Shown here: in pieces, positions 39,001-51,900 of the stretch | Numbering within the stretch: position 1 is the stretch's first letter | Layout of the letters: each line of letters starts with the position of its first letter | Source: Aptenodytes patagonicus | Taxonomy: Eukaryota; Chordata; Aves; Sphenisciformes; Spheniscidae | Direction: 5' to 3' | NCBI RefSeq assembly: GCF_965638725.1 | Contig: NC_134949.1 | Coordinates: 84,040,017-84,104,016 of the forward strand | Length of the DNA: 64,000 bases | Translations under genes and position numbers: made by a program | Notes under the pieces: generated by a model | Databases searched by the model: none | The model's input: the letters and a program-made list of their open reading frames with translations, nothing else | Told to the model about the DNA's origin: nothing

Positions 39001-42000
39001 GTGCCTAGGCTCTGGCCTCTGTTTAAATCCAGAAGTATCATGGTGTTCACTAGTTAGGAACCTAAGTTCTACCACTTCCCAGAAATTAGGGCAATCAGAG
39101 GAAGCATAATTATTTTCTCTTACCTCCTAGTTGAGTGTTAAGAGCCCTTGCTCAAGAATCCCAGTTCCCTCCTTTGTCTGCCTGTATCTGAACTTCCATC
39201 TCCATCTTCCTGAGGGCATTTTCTAACCAGTCAGAAGCCAAGATCACAGAGGGTTCACTCTTTATATGAACAAGCAAATATTCTCTAGGCTAGAGGGAGT
39301 ATTCAATACCATTTGAATCAGCAATTGGACACCATATAATCCTTCAAAAAATATTCTTACCAGAAAATAACTAGTAAATCCCAAGCTAGAAGGTCATGTT
39401 TTCTCCTTTTTTGCCTGTCGCCCTAAAAAATGAACTTCACTGGAAGGAGTCAAAGAAGCCTTGTCCACAGAATATCTGTATCTTGGCAAAAAAAGGCATT
39501 TATGTGGGGAAAGGGGAATTAACTCAGGGATGAGAATGCCACTCAGTAGCAAGATTCCTGTAATGTAGGTGCTGGAGCAATGAGCCCTCCAAGGACCTTT
39601 AGTGTGTATCTAGCCAAAGTAATCTGCCTTTTTGCTGAGATAGTAGGTAGGAGTCAGCTTGGTTCTGGAGGTTAGCAGAAGGATCATTCATGCTCCATTG
39701 TGTTATTCCAGCTTTCACAGAAAAATGTACCAAAGGATATCAACTATCCCTTCCTCTCATGCTTTTAGATCCCCTGGCCTCCTACTTTTCCACTGTCAAA
39801 TCTGGTTATACAAGTAACACTGGAAAACATAAAGCATGTTTTATTTCTGTGACTGTTTTGTTCTCCAAATTTGCCTTGGGGCAAACTTCCTATCCGGTCA
39901 CCTCAACTCAAGTCCTTTGCGTGGATTTCTGATGGTGACTCAGAGAATAGTCAATGAGTCTTTTGTTGGTGAAGTAGCCTAATTCAGCAGAGACACTTTG
40001 CTGCTCAGCATCCAGAGGCCAGCTCAAGTCACCCATCACATCCTCTCCTCTCTCTTCTTGTCCATGCCCAACATAACTGGCTGCCTGGAGGGCAGCAGAT
40101 GTGCATGATAGAGAAGGAAGACTGAGGGCTTGCACATCCACGCCACATTCAAATGTCATGTCTTCCCTGAATCCAAAGGGCAGAAGCTTCCCTCAGTCCA
40201 TCCTCAATCTAGAAATGTGACCTCAACACACCAGTCATGTCATTTCTCTCAGATAAATCCTCCAGCTGGAGGACAATCAATGCAAGAGCCTGAGGAGAGC
40301 CTGAGGAGGATGTGATTAGTGACCTGAAATGAAGCCTGTGCAAACTGCAGTAGAAGCTGCCACTAGAATCTCTTCCACTAGAGTCAGCACCTCAGGACAA
40401 CAAATGCTGCTGCAATTTCAAAGATGATTATTAAAAAAAAAAAGCTAAGGGGAATTGGAGCAGCCAGAGAAAATCTTGTTAAAGCAGCAGTGTCCTGCTG
40501 TGAGCAGCTGTGAGCTTTCTGTTCAACAGACAGGCTCCTTGGTACTACTGACTTAAACAACAAGTTTTTGCTTGTCAAACTCGTATCAGCAGTCCTTTAG
40601 AGTAATGTTTGTCCTGAGCTGCAGTGTCTTGTCCTGAACCTGTATTTGTCTGCAGCTGTTCTAAGCTGACTGTACGAATTAAATGGGACTCTTACAATAT
40701 TTTACTTTTCAGCTTTGTCTTGTCATCTGAGAGGCACAAAAGGCCAGGAAAACAATTGCTCAGGGAAGCCAGGAAACCACTTGTAAAGAGGAGCTCTCCA
40801 TTCACATGAGGTTGGTATTGGGTCTCTGCACTTCCTCCCACTCATCTCCTCCCAACACAAGGAAAGGAAGATGCAGGGGCACAGTCCCTTGTGCTTACTT
40901 GTAGTCAACTGGTATACAGGATGGAGCAAAGCAAGGGACTTTCTCACTGAACTGTTTTCTTTGGAGGATGTTAGGTCCTCAGAAGAGACATTTTTCATGG
41001 AAACATGCCTGTTTCAATTCAGAGTTCTCTGGGAAAGGTTTTCTCAGTCAGATGGGAGATGGGCTCTTTACCACCTCTAGCAGACAATAACTCGCAGTTC
41101 TTACAAGCTCGAGCAGGCTGGTCTTGAAACATCTCTTTGCGACAGGGGCTTGTACATGGCTGATGGGCCAAAAGAGCACTGTAGGCTGAAAGACCCATAA
41201 CCTGGATGGTAATTGCACAATTTTTTTCTGGACCAGCCTAAGCATGTTGCTAACTAAAAAAATGCAAAGAATGGTCTCGCTCAATGTGACTTCACAAGAT
41301 AACAGTGAACACTATCAAACATACAGCAGAAGATCACAAAAGAGAAATTAAAAGGGAGGATTGCTGTGTCTTGCCACAATCGCAGGTGCAGCAGCCAAGA
41401 GACTGAATGAAGCTTGGCCTACACTATTCTTTGATACATGTTAGGCACTGGATGGGATTGCTTGTGGGGAAAAAAAAGAGTGCAACAGTAGAAATCTAAC
41501 CCTTTAGCAGATATCCCCTTGGAATTTTAAAGGGCCAGTTCAAATGCCAAGTTGGCAGCATTCTGATGAGGAACTTAAACCTGTCTAATGTTGATTATAG
41601 ACCTGGGTCTCTTATGCTGATGAGGTGTGCTATCCTCCTTTCATCTCACATGAAAAATCACATGGTTGGAGTTTATGGAGAAAGGAAAACAGAAATTATT
41701 GGGTGGGGAATACAGTACACAGTGAACTCTAATGTGGGTCGTAAAGGACTTTGGTCATCTGGCTGTCAAATAGAGCAGCCCACAGTTTTTTCTCCCTTCA
41801 AGCCTCCAGGAGGTTTTATTAATCTCCAATGGCCTGAGACATCAAGACCAACCCCCTTCCCCTTCCTGATCTTCACTGAGAAGGTCAGTGAAGCTCTGAT
41901 TCTATGACTGTTGGTGTGTGTCGATACAGCCTTCTAGTTTGGATATTTACATCCTTACCTGAAAAAATGTCTTTTGTCACTGGTAAGCCATAAAGCCATG

Positions 42001-44619
42001 CATGTACTTTTCTCTTCTGAACTCATCCCATTTTAATCCTATGCCTGGGAAGTTTCATCCTTATCTGCTAGTGGATTTCCCATACTCATTTTAAACAAGA
42101 TTTTTAGAGGGATTCTAGAAAAAAATAAAACTAGCATGATTTTCTTTTAGTGATTCGAAAGAAGGAGTTGGGACCTAGAAGGTAAACTAAATCTTAAAAT
42201 ATATATAATCAGTATAATTTCCAGACAGCATTGATCAAATGGCCTAACATCTGTACACTGCATCCCCTGTAAATGTATCTTCATGGTGAATGGAGGCCCA
42301 CCATTGGATATAAATGTTATCTGGCACTGAAAACAACAAAGAAGGATGTTAGTTCCTTGCTCAGTACATCACTGGAAAGCACTTAAAGTTATTGACGCAA
42401 GATTAAAGCCTTAAAGATAAAACTGAATCTTTAAAGTGCAAGAATTTTGCCTTGAACATGAAGTGTAACCAGTTTCAAGAGAAGTATAGCACTATATTTG
42501 GAACAAGAATTAACAGGAAAGGAATCTGCAAAAACCAAACATCTCTACTCGATATTTTGGCACCAGAAGTGTGTGAGATATTTCTCCATCTTACAAAGAG
42601 TTTCTGTCCTAAGAGGAAGGGTTTGTTTTTTCAAGAAACTACAAGTAAGTTTTGGACTTACCAGTATTAACTGATTTATGCAACTTTTATACTTATTCTG
42701 TCCATGAATGAATTAGTTGCCAATCTCACTGTATTTTAAGTAAGATCAGCACCAGATGGAGAGCAAACAGATTTGCTTATTAAGGGGTTTTATCAAAAGA
42801 GTAATTCAGCAAATATACCTCTGAAACCCAGTATTGATATTGAAAAGTCTAACGAACTTTCCTAAGAAATTACCTGATGCTGTGGCAACTGGATTCAGTT
42901 TTAAGTTATTGACAGAGATCAGTATCCTCTCCTTGAACTGTGCTCTGTCTAAAATAGAACACTGAGCTCAGTTCTGACCCCCGTGAAGTCAGTGGCACAG
43001 TGCCAAGTGTCTTCAACTGCATCAGGACTGGGACTACTGTTTTTGAGACAGACGCTGGTAATTACCTAAACTGCATACTTTGACTGCCATGGTAAGGGTT
43101 AGATTCGCTCTTTCATTTCCATGCATGCAGTTTAATTAGGTCGGCCCTGATATGTTCAGCAATATGCGAGGCATCGCTTTTCCTCTATTCCTGCAACTGC
43201 ACAGGCTCTGTGAGGGCAGGCTTTTTCTCTGTGAACTGGGAATGTATACCAGGAGCACATTCACATCAGAAAAACACAGGGTTTGCTGAAACAATACCAG
43301 CTCCCTTAATATAACATAGTATCGGGTCAGGTTCCTGGTCCTGCAGCTACCAGCTGCCTATCTGCAAAGGCAAATTCAGGCTGGTAAGGCAATGTTGAGT
43401 CTGACAGCATATAACTTCAGCAGGTGTTGCCAGAGCCTGTAGGAGGTGGTGTCTCTCTGAGCCTCACAGAGGCTGTCAAAACTAGCAGGACAGCTTGATA
43501 AGGCAGTCTCGCTAACGGCTTTGGTAGCTGTATGAAGAACCAGGCCATTCACAAATTGAAAAAGAGCAAAAGATGAAAGCATGTTTCAGGAGAGTCCCAC
43601 ACACCCACAGCCAAGACACACAGTTTTACTTTCACTACAACACTTGAACATCTCAGAAATAGGATTACTGCACTCAGAATGGCTAATGGGCACAGCCAGT
43701 GCCCAATCGAGTCCTTAATCATTCACTGTCGTTCCTTTTAACTTAAAGCACTCAGCAGCCTAGCTTGGCCTCCTAAAACCTACAGAAACAACTAGATCAA
43801 CACAACTAGATCCCAGCAGGCCATAACCTTCTAGTTCATATTCAAAGGACAGTCTTCCAGTGAATGCATTAGTCATTTGTTCCTGTGAAGCCTGCACCTG
43901 CTTCAAGGAAGGCTGAATGTCCACTGTCAGTGACACATCTGGTGTAATCATGGGAGAAGACCAGGCAAGGGTCCCCAACGATCTTGTTTCACTGAATATT
44001 TACATTTTCTCTGGAAAGGTAGAAGTGAGATAGAGTAGCCTCCAAATGCCCAATTTATTTGCAGTAGTTGGGGAAAAAAAGGAATTTTGAGGTCCTTCAG
44101 AGAAAGAGGAAAGAGCTAGATGAATACACACCAAAATGGCCAGTGAAACTTGCAGCCGCATAATTTGTAAAGAAAAAATCCACACAGGTATTACAGAGAT
44201 CTAAATGTTTGTATATGTTCCAAAAAAGGGCTTGAGCACCTCTGAGTATGTCTATACAAGCTGTTTAAAAAGAAGTTAGCCCAAATGTTCAACATTAGCA
44301 TTTAAATCTGAATCAGCCTGACGCTTGCCACAGTGAACATTCAAGAGACTTGGCTGCCACCACTTCGGGTCAGTGCTCTACTTCAGTTACTGAGAAAGAC
44401 CACCAGTGTAGACACAGCCTTCATTACCTGCAAAGTGAAGGCTTGTGATCACTATGCAAGCTGCAGTCAAAGCTACAAAGATGCTAGGGTGCATGTGGAA
44501 AAGAGAATGAAGCTGAAAATGTCACGTCATCTTTGCATTAATCAGTGGATCAGCCCCTTTTGGGATCCTGTGCGCAGCTTTAGATGCTGGAGCTCAAAAT
44601 AGATGAGAAGGCTTACAGG
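27011..44619. other. 17.6-kb noncoding stretch
   Basis: No gene recognised. Simple patches include a T-rich tract (27308-27333), a GCAGCT-rich patch (30540-30565), A/G-rich runs (36838-36862 and 37868-37910) and AT-rich sequence (37920-38000). Faint phrases such as cccattgacttcac (about 33670) may be debris of old repeats. Short frames overlap on both strands with no family motifs. Confidence 0.5.
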
Positions 44620-45005
44620 AAAAGTGCTAATGATCCAGGGCCTCGATGAACTGTCATACTGAAAGTTGTTGGAAAGACTGGATTATTTGCCTTATAAAGG
44701 ATACAAATAAGACGACTCCGGGCAAAATGTATGCTATATAGAACCTGGTAAATCAGATGATAGACTGGAACTTTTTGTTCTCTGGGGGGGGGGGGAAAAA
44801 TTCAGGGACAGTGACTAATATGTAAGGCAGGAAATTTAAAAACGGGAAAAGGAATTACTTTTTTACACAAAATGTAATTAAGCCATGGAACATAGTGACA
44901 CAGGCAACCATACAGGCCAAAAACATAACTGGATTCCAAAGGGACAGGACACTTAGGGAAATATCCAGATTATCTAGAGTTATAAACTACAGACAATAAA
45001 AACAT
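44620..45005 (+). mobile_element. Ancient CR1-type LINE fragment
   Basis: Decayed LINE tail in plus orientation: ggcaggaaatttaaaaacg, ggaattacttttttacac, aattaagccatggaacatag, gccaaaaacataactggatt and ccagattatctagagttata. These match the layout of the old CR1 families shared by birds, turtles and crocodiles. A run of 12 Gs (44784-44795) interrupts it. The borders are approximate. Confidence 0.65.
44784..44795 (+). repeat. Homopolymer run of 12 Gs
   Basis: Twelve consecutive Gs followed by five As, inside the ancient CR1 fragment. Such runs are unstable and are also frequent sites of sequencing error. Confidence 0.9.
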
Positions 45006-47028
45006 GGAATAGACTGCTATTCCAGCTATCTTTTCAAATACTTAGTACTAGCGTGGCATGCTGTGATGCTACACAAGGCTTTTTAACATCAGTTCATTAC
45101 TTGTAACCCCTCAAATAAGTTTTCTTAAGGAAAGTCCAAAAGTCCCATTTGCCTCAAATTCCTTCTACCTCCTGCAGCTCCATTTTTTCCAGGTTAAGCA
45201 TTATCTACTGACAGTGACACCCAGCCTTATATAATGCCATGTAATGCCTTTCTAGAGAGCACAGAAACAGATTGAATCATAATTTAGGCTCAGAGCTGAC
45301 AGTGAATAATAATTACCTCATGCCCACCCTTTTTCAAAGTGCGTTCTCAGTGATTTTTTTTCTCTAGTTCAGACCAAGGCTCAGACCAGCTGCTACTCTG
45401 TCCAACCAGCAGTGGGAAAGTTTACCGAAAGCAGCAGCAGTACTATTTGATCCTACATCTGCTGAAGCAAATTGCAAAATTTCCCTTCAATTCTACAGTA
45501 GAGGAACAGTCCTTCAGAGTCCAAACACAATTTGAATCAAATAAGGGTGGAGCAGGCATCTCTCTGGCCCAAGTTCCAGTCATCAGCGTGTTTTGCAGCT
45601 AAGAATGGTAAAGTTTTTTTCATACCTTATAGGATTAAGTTACTTTTCATTCAATACCCATGAAATTTGATAAAAGCTATGATATATTTGCATATTGAGC
45701 AGCACACGTCATTCTCAATGCCATCTGTACTTCATCATGGGTGATACCAATTGCCTTCAACACCCACAGATGACAAAAGGCATTTAGCACCTAAAAAAAT
45801 ATTGCTCAGCACCTTGTTGATTTGTGCTCTTTGTGTACAGCAAATTATAGCGATGGCATGTCTGATTTCCAGTGACTTTCAGTGTCTTTCCTGACTTCTC
45901 AGATGACTTTTAAAAATGGAGATTGTCTACCTAGGGAAAAGCCATGTTTACTCTGGTTAGTCCCTGCTCAGTCATTCTCCTTTAAAATAACAAAGACTAA
46001 ATTTGTTTTCGTATTCTGAAGTGGACTAAGTTACACATGCGTCAGGCCTACCTTTATTCCAAATGTGATTATTCATAGAGGAGTGTGTTCCATTTCAGCT
46101 TCAGATCTAGCTTTTTTTTTCATTCAGATTACACTTCCCAAGTGTTCGCCTATAGATGAAGCCTTACAGCTTTAGGAAAACCCCATCTCCAATGCCTGGT
46201 CTTTCTCTACAGCAGGAAAATTGCTGTAAATTCCTGACTGTAAAGTCTGAAGGGCCATAGTAATGTCCCCGTTACATACACTGCATTTTCCCCAAACAAA
46301 TGTAGCTACACCAAAATAGGTCAAAATTTTGCAATAGAAACTGCAAGATGGTTCTCAGAACATACATATGTTGTGGCAACACCCCAGATACACTTCTGCT
46401 CCCAAATACCTTATGATTTATCCCCTATGGATATAACAAAAGGTAAGGCTCAACAATTTGGGGATTTGCCTTTTCTTTTTTTGGGGGAGGAAAATATGCT
46501 TCTGTAAGATATTCCTTGCTTTTAGCCTGTGTGCTTATAGCATTATTTTGAAAAGCTACTAGGCAGATGGTCCCCAAATGTGAGTTAATAACTTGTAGGT
46601 AGCTTTTGAGGAAGCTTTTTGAAATCCCTTCATGCAAAATGATTTTGCAAACTGCCTGCATGCCATTCTTCGCTATTCTAGCAGACTGTTTCAAAATGGT
46701 CAAGAGAAAATGGCAGGTTATGTTCTATTTGTTTTGCAGCAGACTGTTACATTTATTTTGCAGTGATAAAAGAATATAAAGGGAAAGCAAATCATGCACA
46801 AGGCTTTTACTGAAGATTTTTCTAGAACCTGGAAGTCCTCACTGGCTACAAGGCCAGGATGTTTGGGCCTCTGCCCCTCTTCTGCAGCCCTTCTACAGCA
46901 TTTCTTACCATTCAAAGTAAGGCTGCTTTTTGACAGAATAGGATAGGCTGAGTATTCAACAATCATGAGTCAGACTTCACAGCATCATAAGATGAATTTA
47001 AAAATCAGATTTCAAATGTGGGGCTTTT
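45006..47028. other. Noncoding sequence, nothing recognised
   Basis: Ordinary intergenic sequence up to the LTR target site. No coding evidence. Confidence 0.5.
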
Positions 47029-47033
47029 CCTGT
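47029..47033. repeat. Left target-site duplication of solo LTR (cctgt)
   Basis: It is identical to the five bases directly after the LTR (47606-47610). Five-base duplications are expected for ERVL/ERVK-type integrases. Confidence 0.85.
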
Positions 47034-47605
47034 TGTCCTGGTTTTGGCTGGGATAGAGTTAATTTTCTTCCTAGTAGCTGGTACGGCACTGTGTTTTGGA
47101 TTTAGGATGAGAATAATGTTGATAACACACCAATGTTTTAGTTGTTGCTGAGCAGTGCTTACACTAGTCAAGGACTTTTCAGCTTCCCATGCTCTACCGA
47201 CTGAGAAGGCTGGAGGTGCACAAGAAGCTGGGAGGGGGCACAGCCAGGACAGCTGACCCAAACTGGCCAAAGGGACATTCCACACCACGTGACGTCATGC
47301 TCAGTACATAAACTGGGGAAAGCTGGCCGGGGGGGCCATTGCTCGGGGACTGGCTGGGCATTGGTCGGTGGGTGGTGAGCAATTGTACTGTGCATCACTT
47401 GCTTTGTATATTCTTATTATTATTATTGCTATCAGTAGTATTAGTATTTTATTTTATTTATTTCAATTATTAAACTGTTTTTATCTCAACCCACGAGTTT
47501 TCTCACTTTTACTCTTCCAATTCTCTCCCCCATCCCACCGGCTGGGAGGGGAGTGAGTGAGCGGCTGCGTGGTGCTCAGTTGCCGACTGAGGTTAAACCA
47601 CAACA
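47034..47605 (+). mobile_element. Solo LTR, ERVL/ERVK-like, common bird family
   Basis: The 572-bp LTR starts tgtcctggttttggctggga and ends ttaaaccacaaca. It is flanked by a perfect 5-bp target-site duplication, cctgt, at 47029-47033 and 47606-47610. Inside are a consensus CRE (tgacgtca, 47290-47297), a degenerate TATA box tacataaa (47305-47312), an AT-rich microsatellite-like patch, and the poly(A) signal attaaa (47469-47474). I recognise this as a high-copy bird LTR type. There is no internal viral sequence, so it is a solo LTR. Confidence 0.95.
47290..47312 (+). promoter_or_regulatory. CRE plus TATA-like core promoter of the solo LTR
   Basis: A perfect palindromic CRE (tgacgtca) lies 7 bases upstream of tacataaa, a one-base variant of a TATA box. 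The CRE is intact although the TATA box has drifted. CREB/ATF-driven activity is inference. Confidence 0.5.
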
Positions 47606-47610
47606 CCTGT
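47606..47610. repeat. Right target-site duplication of solo LTR (cctgt)
   Basis: The matching partner of 47029-47033; the pair fixes both LTR borders. Confidence 0.85.
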
Positions 47611-48336
47611 TTACCTTTGGCTTGTTAGAGATACTGTATTTTTTGCATGGTATAAAGTTAGAAATATTGCTAGCGTCTGATCTGGTGAGCATCTCCCAGT
47701 GTTTTTGAACAGATTTCACAAGAAATCCATCACTATACTGATGACAAAATGCTGCAGTCTTTCTTAACAACGGCAGCAGATCAAATGCCTTCTAATCCCC
47801 ACACAGATCTGTCTGTATGTGAACCAATCAGGTTTAACTGCCCTACCTCCAGGGTGATCCATAACTTTAGAAAATATAATAGAAAAATGGAAAATAGAAT
47901 ATTTTCAGTTGGAAAGGACCTACAATGATCATCTAGTCCAACTGCCTGACCACTTCAGGGCTGACCAAAAGTTAAAGCATGTTGTTAAGGGCATTGTCCA
48001 AATCCCTCTTAAACATTGGCAGGCATGGGGCATCGACCACCTCTCTAGGAAGCCTGTCTCAGTGTTTGACCACCCTCTTGGTAAAGAAATGTTTCCTAAT
48101 ATCAAGTTTGAACCTCCCCTGACACAGCTTTGAACCATTCCCCCACATCCTGGCACTGGATCCCAGGGAGAAGAGATCAGCACCTCCCTCTCCACTTCCC
48201 CTCCTCAGGAAGCTGTAGAGGGCAATGAGGTCGCCCCTCAGCCTCCTTCTCTCCAAACTAGACAAACCCAGAGTCCTTGGCTGCTGCTCACAGGACATGC
48301 CTTCCAGCCCTTTTTCACCAGCTTTGTTGCCCTCAG

Positions 48337-48454
48337 TTGGCTTGCACGCCCCTTAGCAGCCCTGCACAGTGGCAGTACTAGCTGCAGCTCCTTTACTTCC
48401 TGGAGCAGAGTAATAGCTCATCCTATTTGCTTTTGTAAGCATAAGGCACTCTGC
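48337..48454 (-). repeat. Inserted arm of a 118-bp inverted duplication, inside CR1
   Basis: The reverse complement aligns without gaps to 49832-49949, with 110 of 118 identical bases by my count. CR1 coding sequence is continuous in content on either side, so this segment was inserted into the CR1. At its right junction lies a perfect 9-bp fold-back, gcgtcaagg / ccttgacgc (48453-48461 and 48463-48471, one-base centre). Confidence 0.9.
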
Positions 48455-48471
48455 GTCAAGGTCCTTGACGC
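48453..48471. repeat. 9-bp fold-back inverted repeat at insertion junction
   Basis: Perfect palindrome with a one-base centre, placed exactly where CR1 sequence gives way to the inserted inverted copy. A second inverted pair overlaps it (aaggtcctt at 48458-48466 and aaggacctt at 48476-48484). Such hairpins are expected when a polymerase switches to its own complementary strand. Confidence 0.7.
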
Positions 48472-48990
48472 ATTCAAGGACCTTCACATCCTTCTCAAAC
48501 TGTGGGGCCCAGAACTGCACACAGTACTCAAGGTGAGGCCGCACCAACGCTGAATACAGCGGGACAATCACCTCTTTTGACCGGCTGGTTATGCTGTGTT
48601 TGATGCACCCCAGGATGCGGTTTGCCCTCTTGGCTGCCAGGGCACACTGCTGACTCATACTGACCCTGCTGTCGACCAGCACCCCCAGATCCCTTTCTGC
48701 AGGGCTGCTCTCCAGCCACTCCTCTCCCAATTTATACTTGTGCCCAGCATTGCTCCATCCCAGGTGCAGAATCTGGCATTTCGACTTGTTAGATTTCATC
48801 CCATTAATCATTGCCCAATGCTCCAGTCTATTCAGATCCCTCTGCAAGGCCTCTTGTCCCTCAAGAGAGTCAACAGCACCTCCCAGTTTGGTGTCATCAG
48901 CAAACTTGCTAATGGTGCATTCAACTCCTGCATCCAGATCACTGACAAATATTTTGAACAGAACTGGCCCTAGAATTGAACCCCGAGGAA

Positions 48991-51900
48991 ACAGAACTTT
49001 GGCCCAAGGTATTAAAAAAATCAGCTAAGAGCTCCAAGTTGATAGTTACAGCGAGTGAATTTCTTCCTCAAGCACAGCAAAACCTCCTACCATAAGGGAC
49101 CAGGAAATAACACTTCCTTCGGGATAGGGCCAAAGTTTGGAGGATAAAGAACAAACTCCAAGATGTACTTTCTTCTCAGAAATCACATATTGCTAATACA
49201 TATGTCTCTATATTTTCTTTTTAAAAACCCCAGCTGCTTCACTGCTCACAGCTCTCACGAGGAGAGGCTGAGAGAACCAATACACAAGGGCTATTAGCCA
49301 CATTTCTTACGGCATCATTGGAAGGGTCTCATCCACAGAATCGGTGATGAACACAGTATAAGAACGTAAATAAAACAGATTGCATTGGATAGATCAGAAG
49401 GGTAAAGTCTAGTGATTAGAGCGATAAACGTGTTTGCAGATAACACAGAAAAGTGCATGTAAGAGCTATCTTAGTAGAGAGCAGTAAATTGACAGTTATT
49501 TTGGCTAGGTGTACCTTACAGTTTTAGTTTAAGACTATAAAACATATGGGCAAAAAATGTGACCATATGGTCCTTAAAATTAAGGTATTAGCCTCCCCAT
49601 CAGGAAATGTGCCCTCTCTTCTGCACCCCAGCACTCTGTGATCTTGGGAAAGTTGTTTAGAGCTCCATTATGCTTTTCAGGTCCAGCCTTAAACACAGCA
49701 TAGTAATATGCTTTGCTTTTCTTCCTGTCCATTCTCAAATCAGGCCAGAAAGTCCTACAGCAAATGCCACCGGTGGGCATAATATGTATGGATAGTTGGT
49801 TAGTAAGTAGGAAAGAATCAACCAACTCTTTGCAGAGTGCCTTACGCTTAGAAAAGCACATAGGATGAGCTATTACCCAGCTCGAGGAAGTAAAGGAGCT
49901 GCAGCTAGAACTGCCACTGTGCAGGGCTGCTAAGGGGCATGCAAGCCAATCTACACTGTCTATTTAAAGTCCAATAGTAAAGATCCAGTCTTCTTCTAAA
50001 CTCTTCCCTCCCTTCCTCCTACCCCTCCAAGCTCACCACTGCGATGCAGCAGAAAAGGATACAAGCTTTAATTTCAAGGTTTTGTTTCCTCAACTTGTAA
50101 AACACCAGCATGGCACGAGATGGACCATGACGAATCTGACCCCAAACTCACTGAAATCAAGAGGGCTCTCTCTCCCTGTCCCCACCCGATCCCCCACCCC
50201 CCTGCCAATTACAACAGACTTTAGAACAAGTTAGAAGTCTGAAAAATGTTCTGAAAGTACTGCTAGAAGGAAGGAAGGAACTCTGTCTCAGTATGCAAGC
50301 AACTATTTGCCTTATTTCTAAGCATAACTGCTTCTCGCTGTTATTCTATAAATCCCATCTAATCAGTATTTGCTACACTTCAGAGAAGTCTGTGAACATA
50401 CCCGGGTTGTTAGTGTATTTCATTCACCATGTCTTTCCTGTTTTGATAGAACAACAATTTAGGAGAGCTAATGCCACACCTTTTCCCTAAGAGAAGCAGT
50501 ATTAATTCAGGTCTTTCTTTCCCCCATGCAGCTACCTTTACAAAAGTTGTAAAAAAAATTATTTTCTTCAAGGCTGGTGTCCTTTTGCCAAATTTGGTTG
50601 AAAATAGCCAACAAGCTCAAAAGTTGCTGATGAACAAAAGAGTGACTAAAAAAACTTTGTTTCCCTTGGGAACCACCAAACCCTTCTCCAGAATGAATTA
50701 GAGTGAATCTAGTTCAGTTCAACATACTGTTTTCTCTAAAGCTGATATAATCTATTTCTGTGGTGCTCCATGCAGCAGTTACAGAGCAATCCCACCAGCA
50801 AACGGTGTGTGAAAATAGCCGTATCTAAACTTCCTACTAAGGTCACCACTAAGCCACAGTGTCCCTGTGTCAGGAGCCATCCACAACATAAGCCGGCCCA
50901 GGGAGCCCTGCCAAGGCCAGAATATGCACTTCATACCACACGGGCTGGTGTATGTAGCACCAGGCACAGCCACATCCACTCAGCCTTGTCAACATGTGAG
51001 CGTAAGGTAAACAGAAGAGTGATGATGATGAGAAAGAGACTGCTGACTCTGCAAAAGAGATAGTGTTGGGAGAATGATGGCGTGCAAGACCATGCTGCAA
51101 ACAAGCATCCTGCCATTCATCAGGGGAGAGTGGAGGGACGGCTGCATGCGATACGCCCACTGAAGCACAGGGAGACCTGCTGCTCCTGTTGAGCACTGAC
51201 CCATGGGGCAACTCAGCAGATTCTGCTTCTCACAGAGGCAAGACGCTGCCAGTCAGCAGACTGGGCTCAGCACTGAGCTCAGCTGGAGCCCTGTTTTGCC
51301 TCAGTGAAAAGCACCAACTCCTGGCTCCAGGCTCCTACTGAGATCCAAACTCAACAGAGCCAGCAACTCAGCGGGAGCCGGCTGTAGCCCTGGATATAGA
51401 CATAGCCAATCTGTTCTCAGCGAGCACTGATACTGCACCCTTAGAGCACGTCCTGCACTGGTTTAACCCCTGTACAACCCTCTGTTCACTTAGGATGGTC
51501 TGTTTCTCTTCAAGAAACATTTGACATTTGAGAGAAGCATTTGACCTGTGCTGTGTGAAAGCCTACTACCTGTTAATGAGACATTTGCTCTGATGAAGCA
51601 GTTTAAATGAGCATACTGCAAAGCCTATAAAATTTATTGACATTCATAGCACCATTAATCAGCTGCACTCATCCTCCAAATTCTACCATCTCGCTGTGAA
51701 ATGGAAAGCTGCAGGCTTGATTCACTGCAAATCAGCTCAGCTCTATGCTGTTTTGTCCCAGTCACGTCAGCACCTAACTGGAAGGAACAGCCATGGATCA
51801 GGCAGGAGATCTGTCTGAACCACTTTGTTTGTTATCCTCACAGTTAAACCTTGGAAAATCCATTCTTTGCCAGGATCTTTTGCTGCAGTTGTTACTCCCT

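Larger units (their letters stand above)
48059..48847 (-). pseudogene. CR1 ORF2 reverse transcriptase fragment, disrupted
   Basis: Two recognisable reverse-transcriptase blocks (minus strand, 48847 to about 48475 and about 48298 to 48059) are separated by foreign sequence that brings a stop codon at 48353-48355. Upstream catalytic parts are missing. It is a non-functional LINE remnant. Confidence 0.85.
47880..48990 (-). mobile_element. CR1 LINE, longer but broken copy with an insertion
   Basis: In minus orientation the element runs from about 48990 (within the reverse-transcriptase region) to a decayed octamer tail near 47880 (tagaatattttcagttgg, then gatcatctagtccaac). Coding-like blocks appear on the minus strand: [56 protein letters not shown], then after an interruption [19 protein letters not shown] and RKHFFTKRVVKH. 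The interruption is the inverted copy at 48337-48454. It is older than the CR1 at 1136-1857. Confidence 0.9.

Noticed and set aside
48360..48400. The phrase cacagtggcagtac inside the CR1 looked like part of U4 snRNA.
   Set aside because: The match is only about 12 bases. The segment is fully explained as the inverted copy of 49832-49949, which has no snRNA structure around it.
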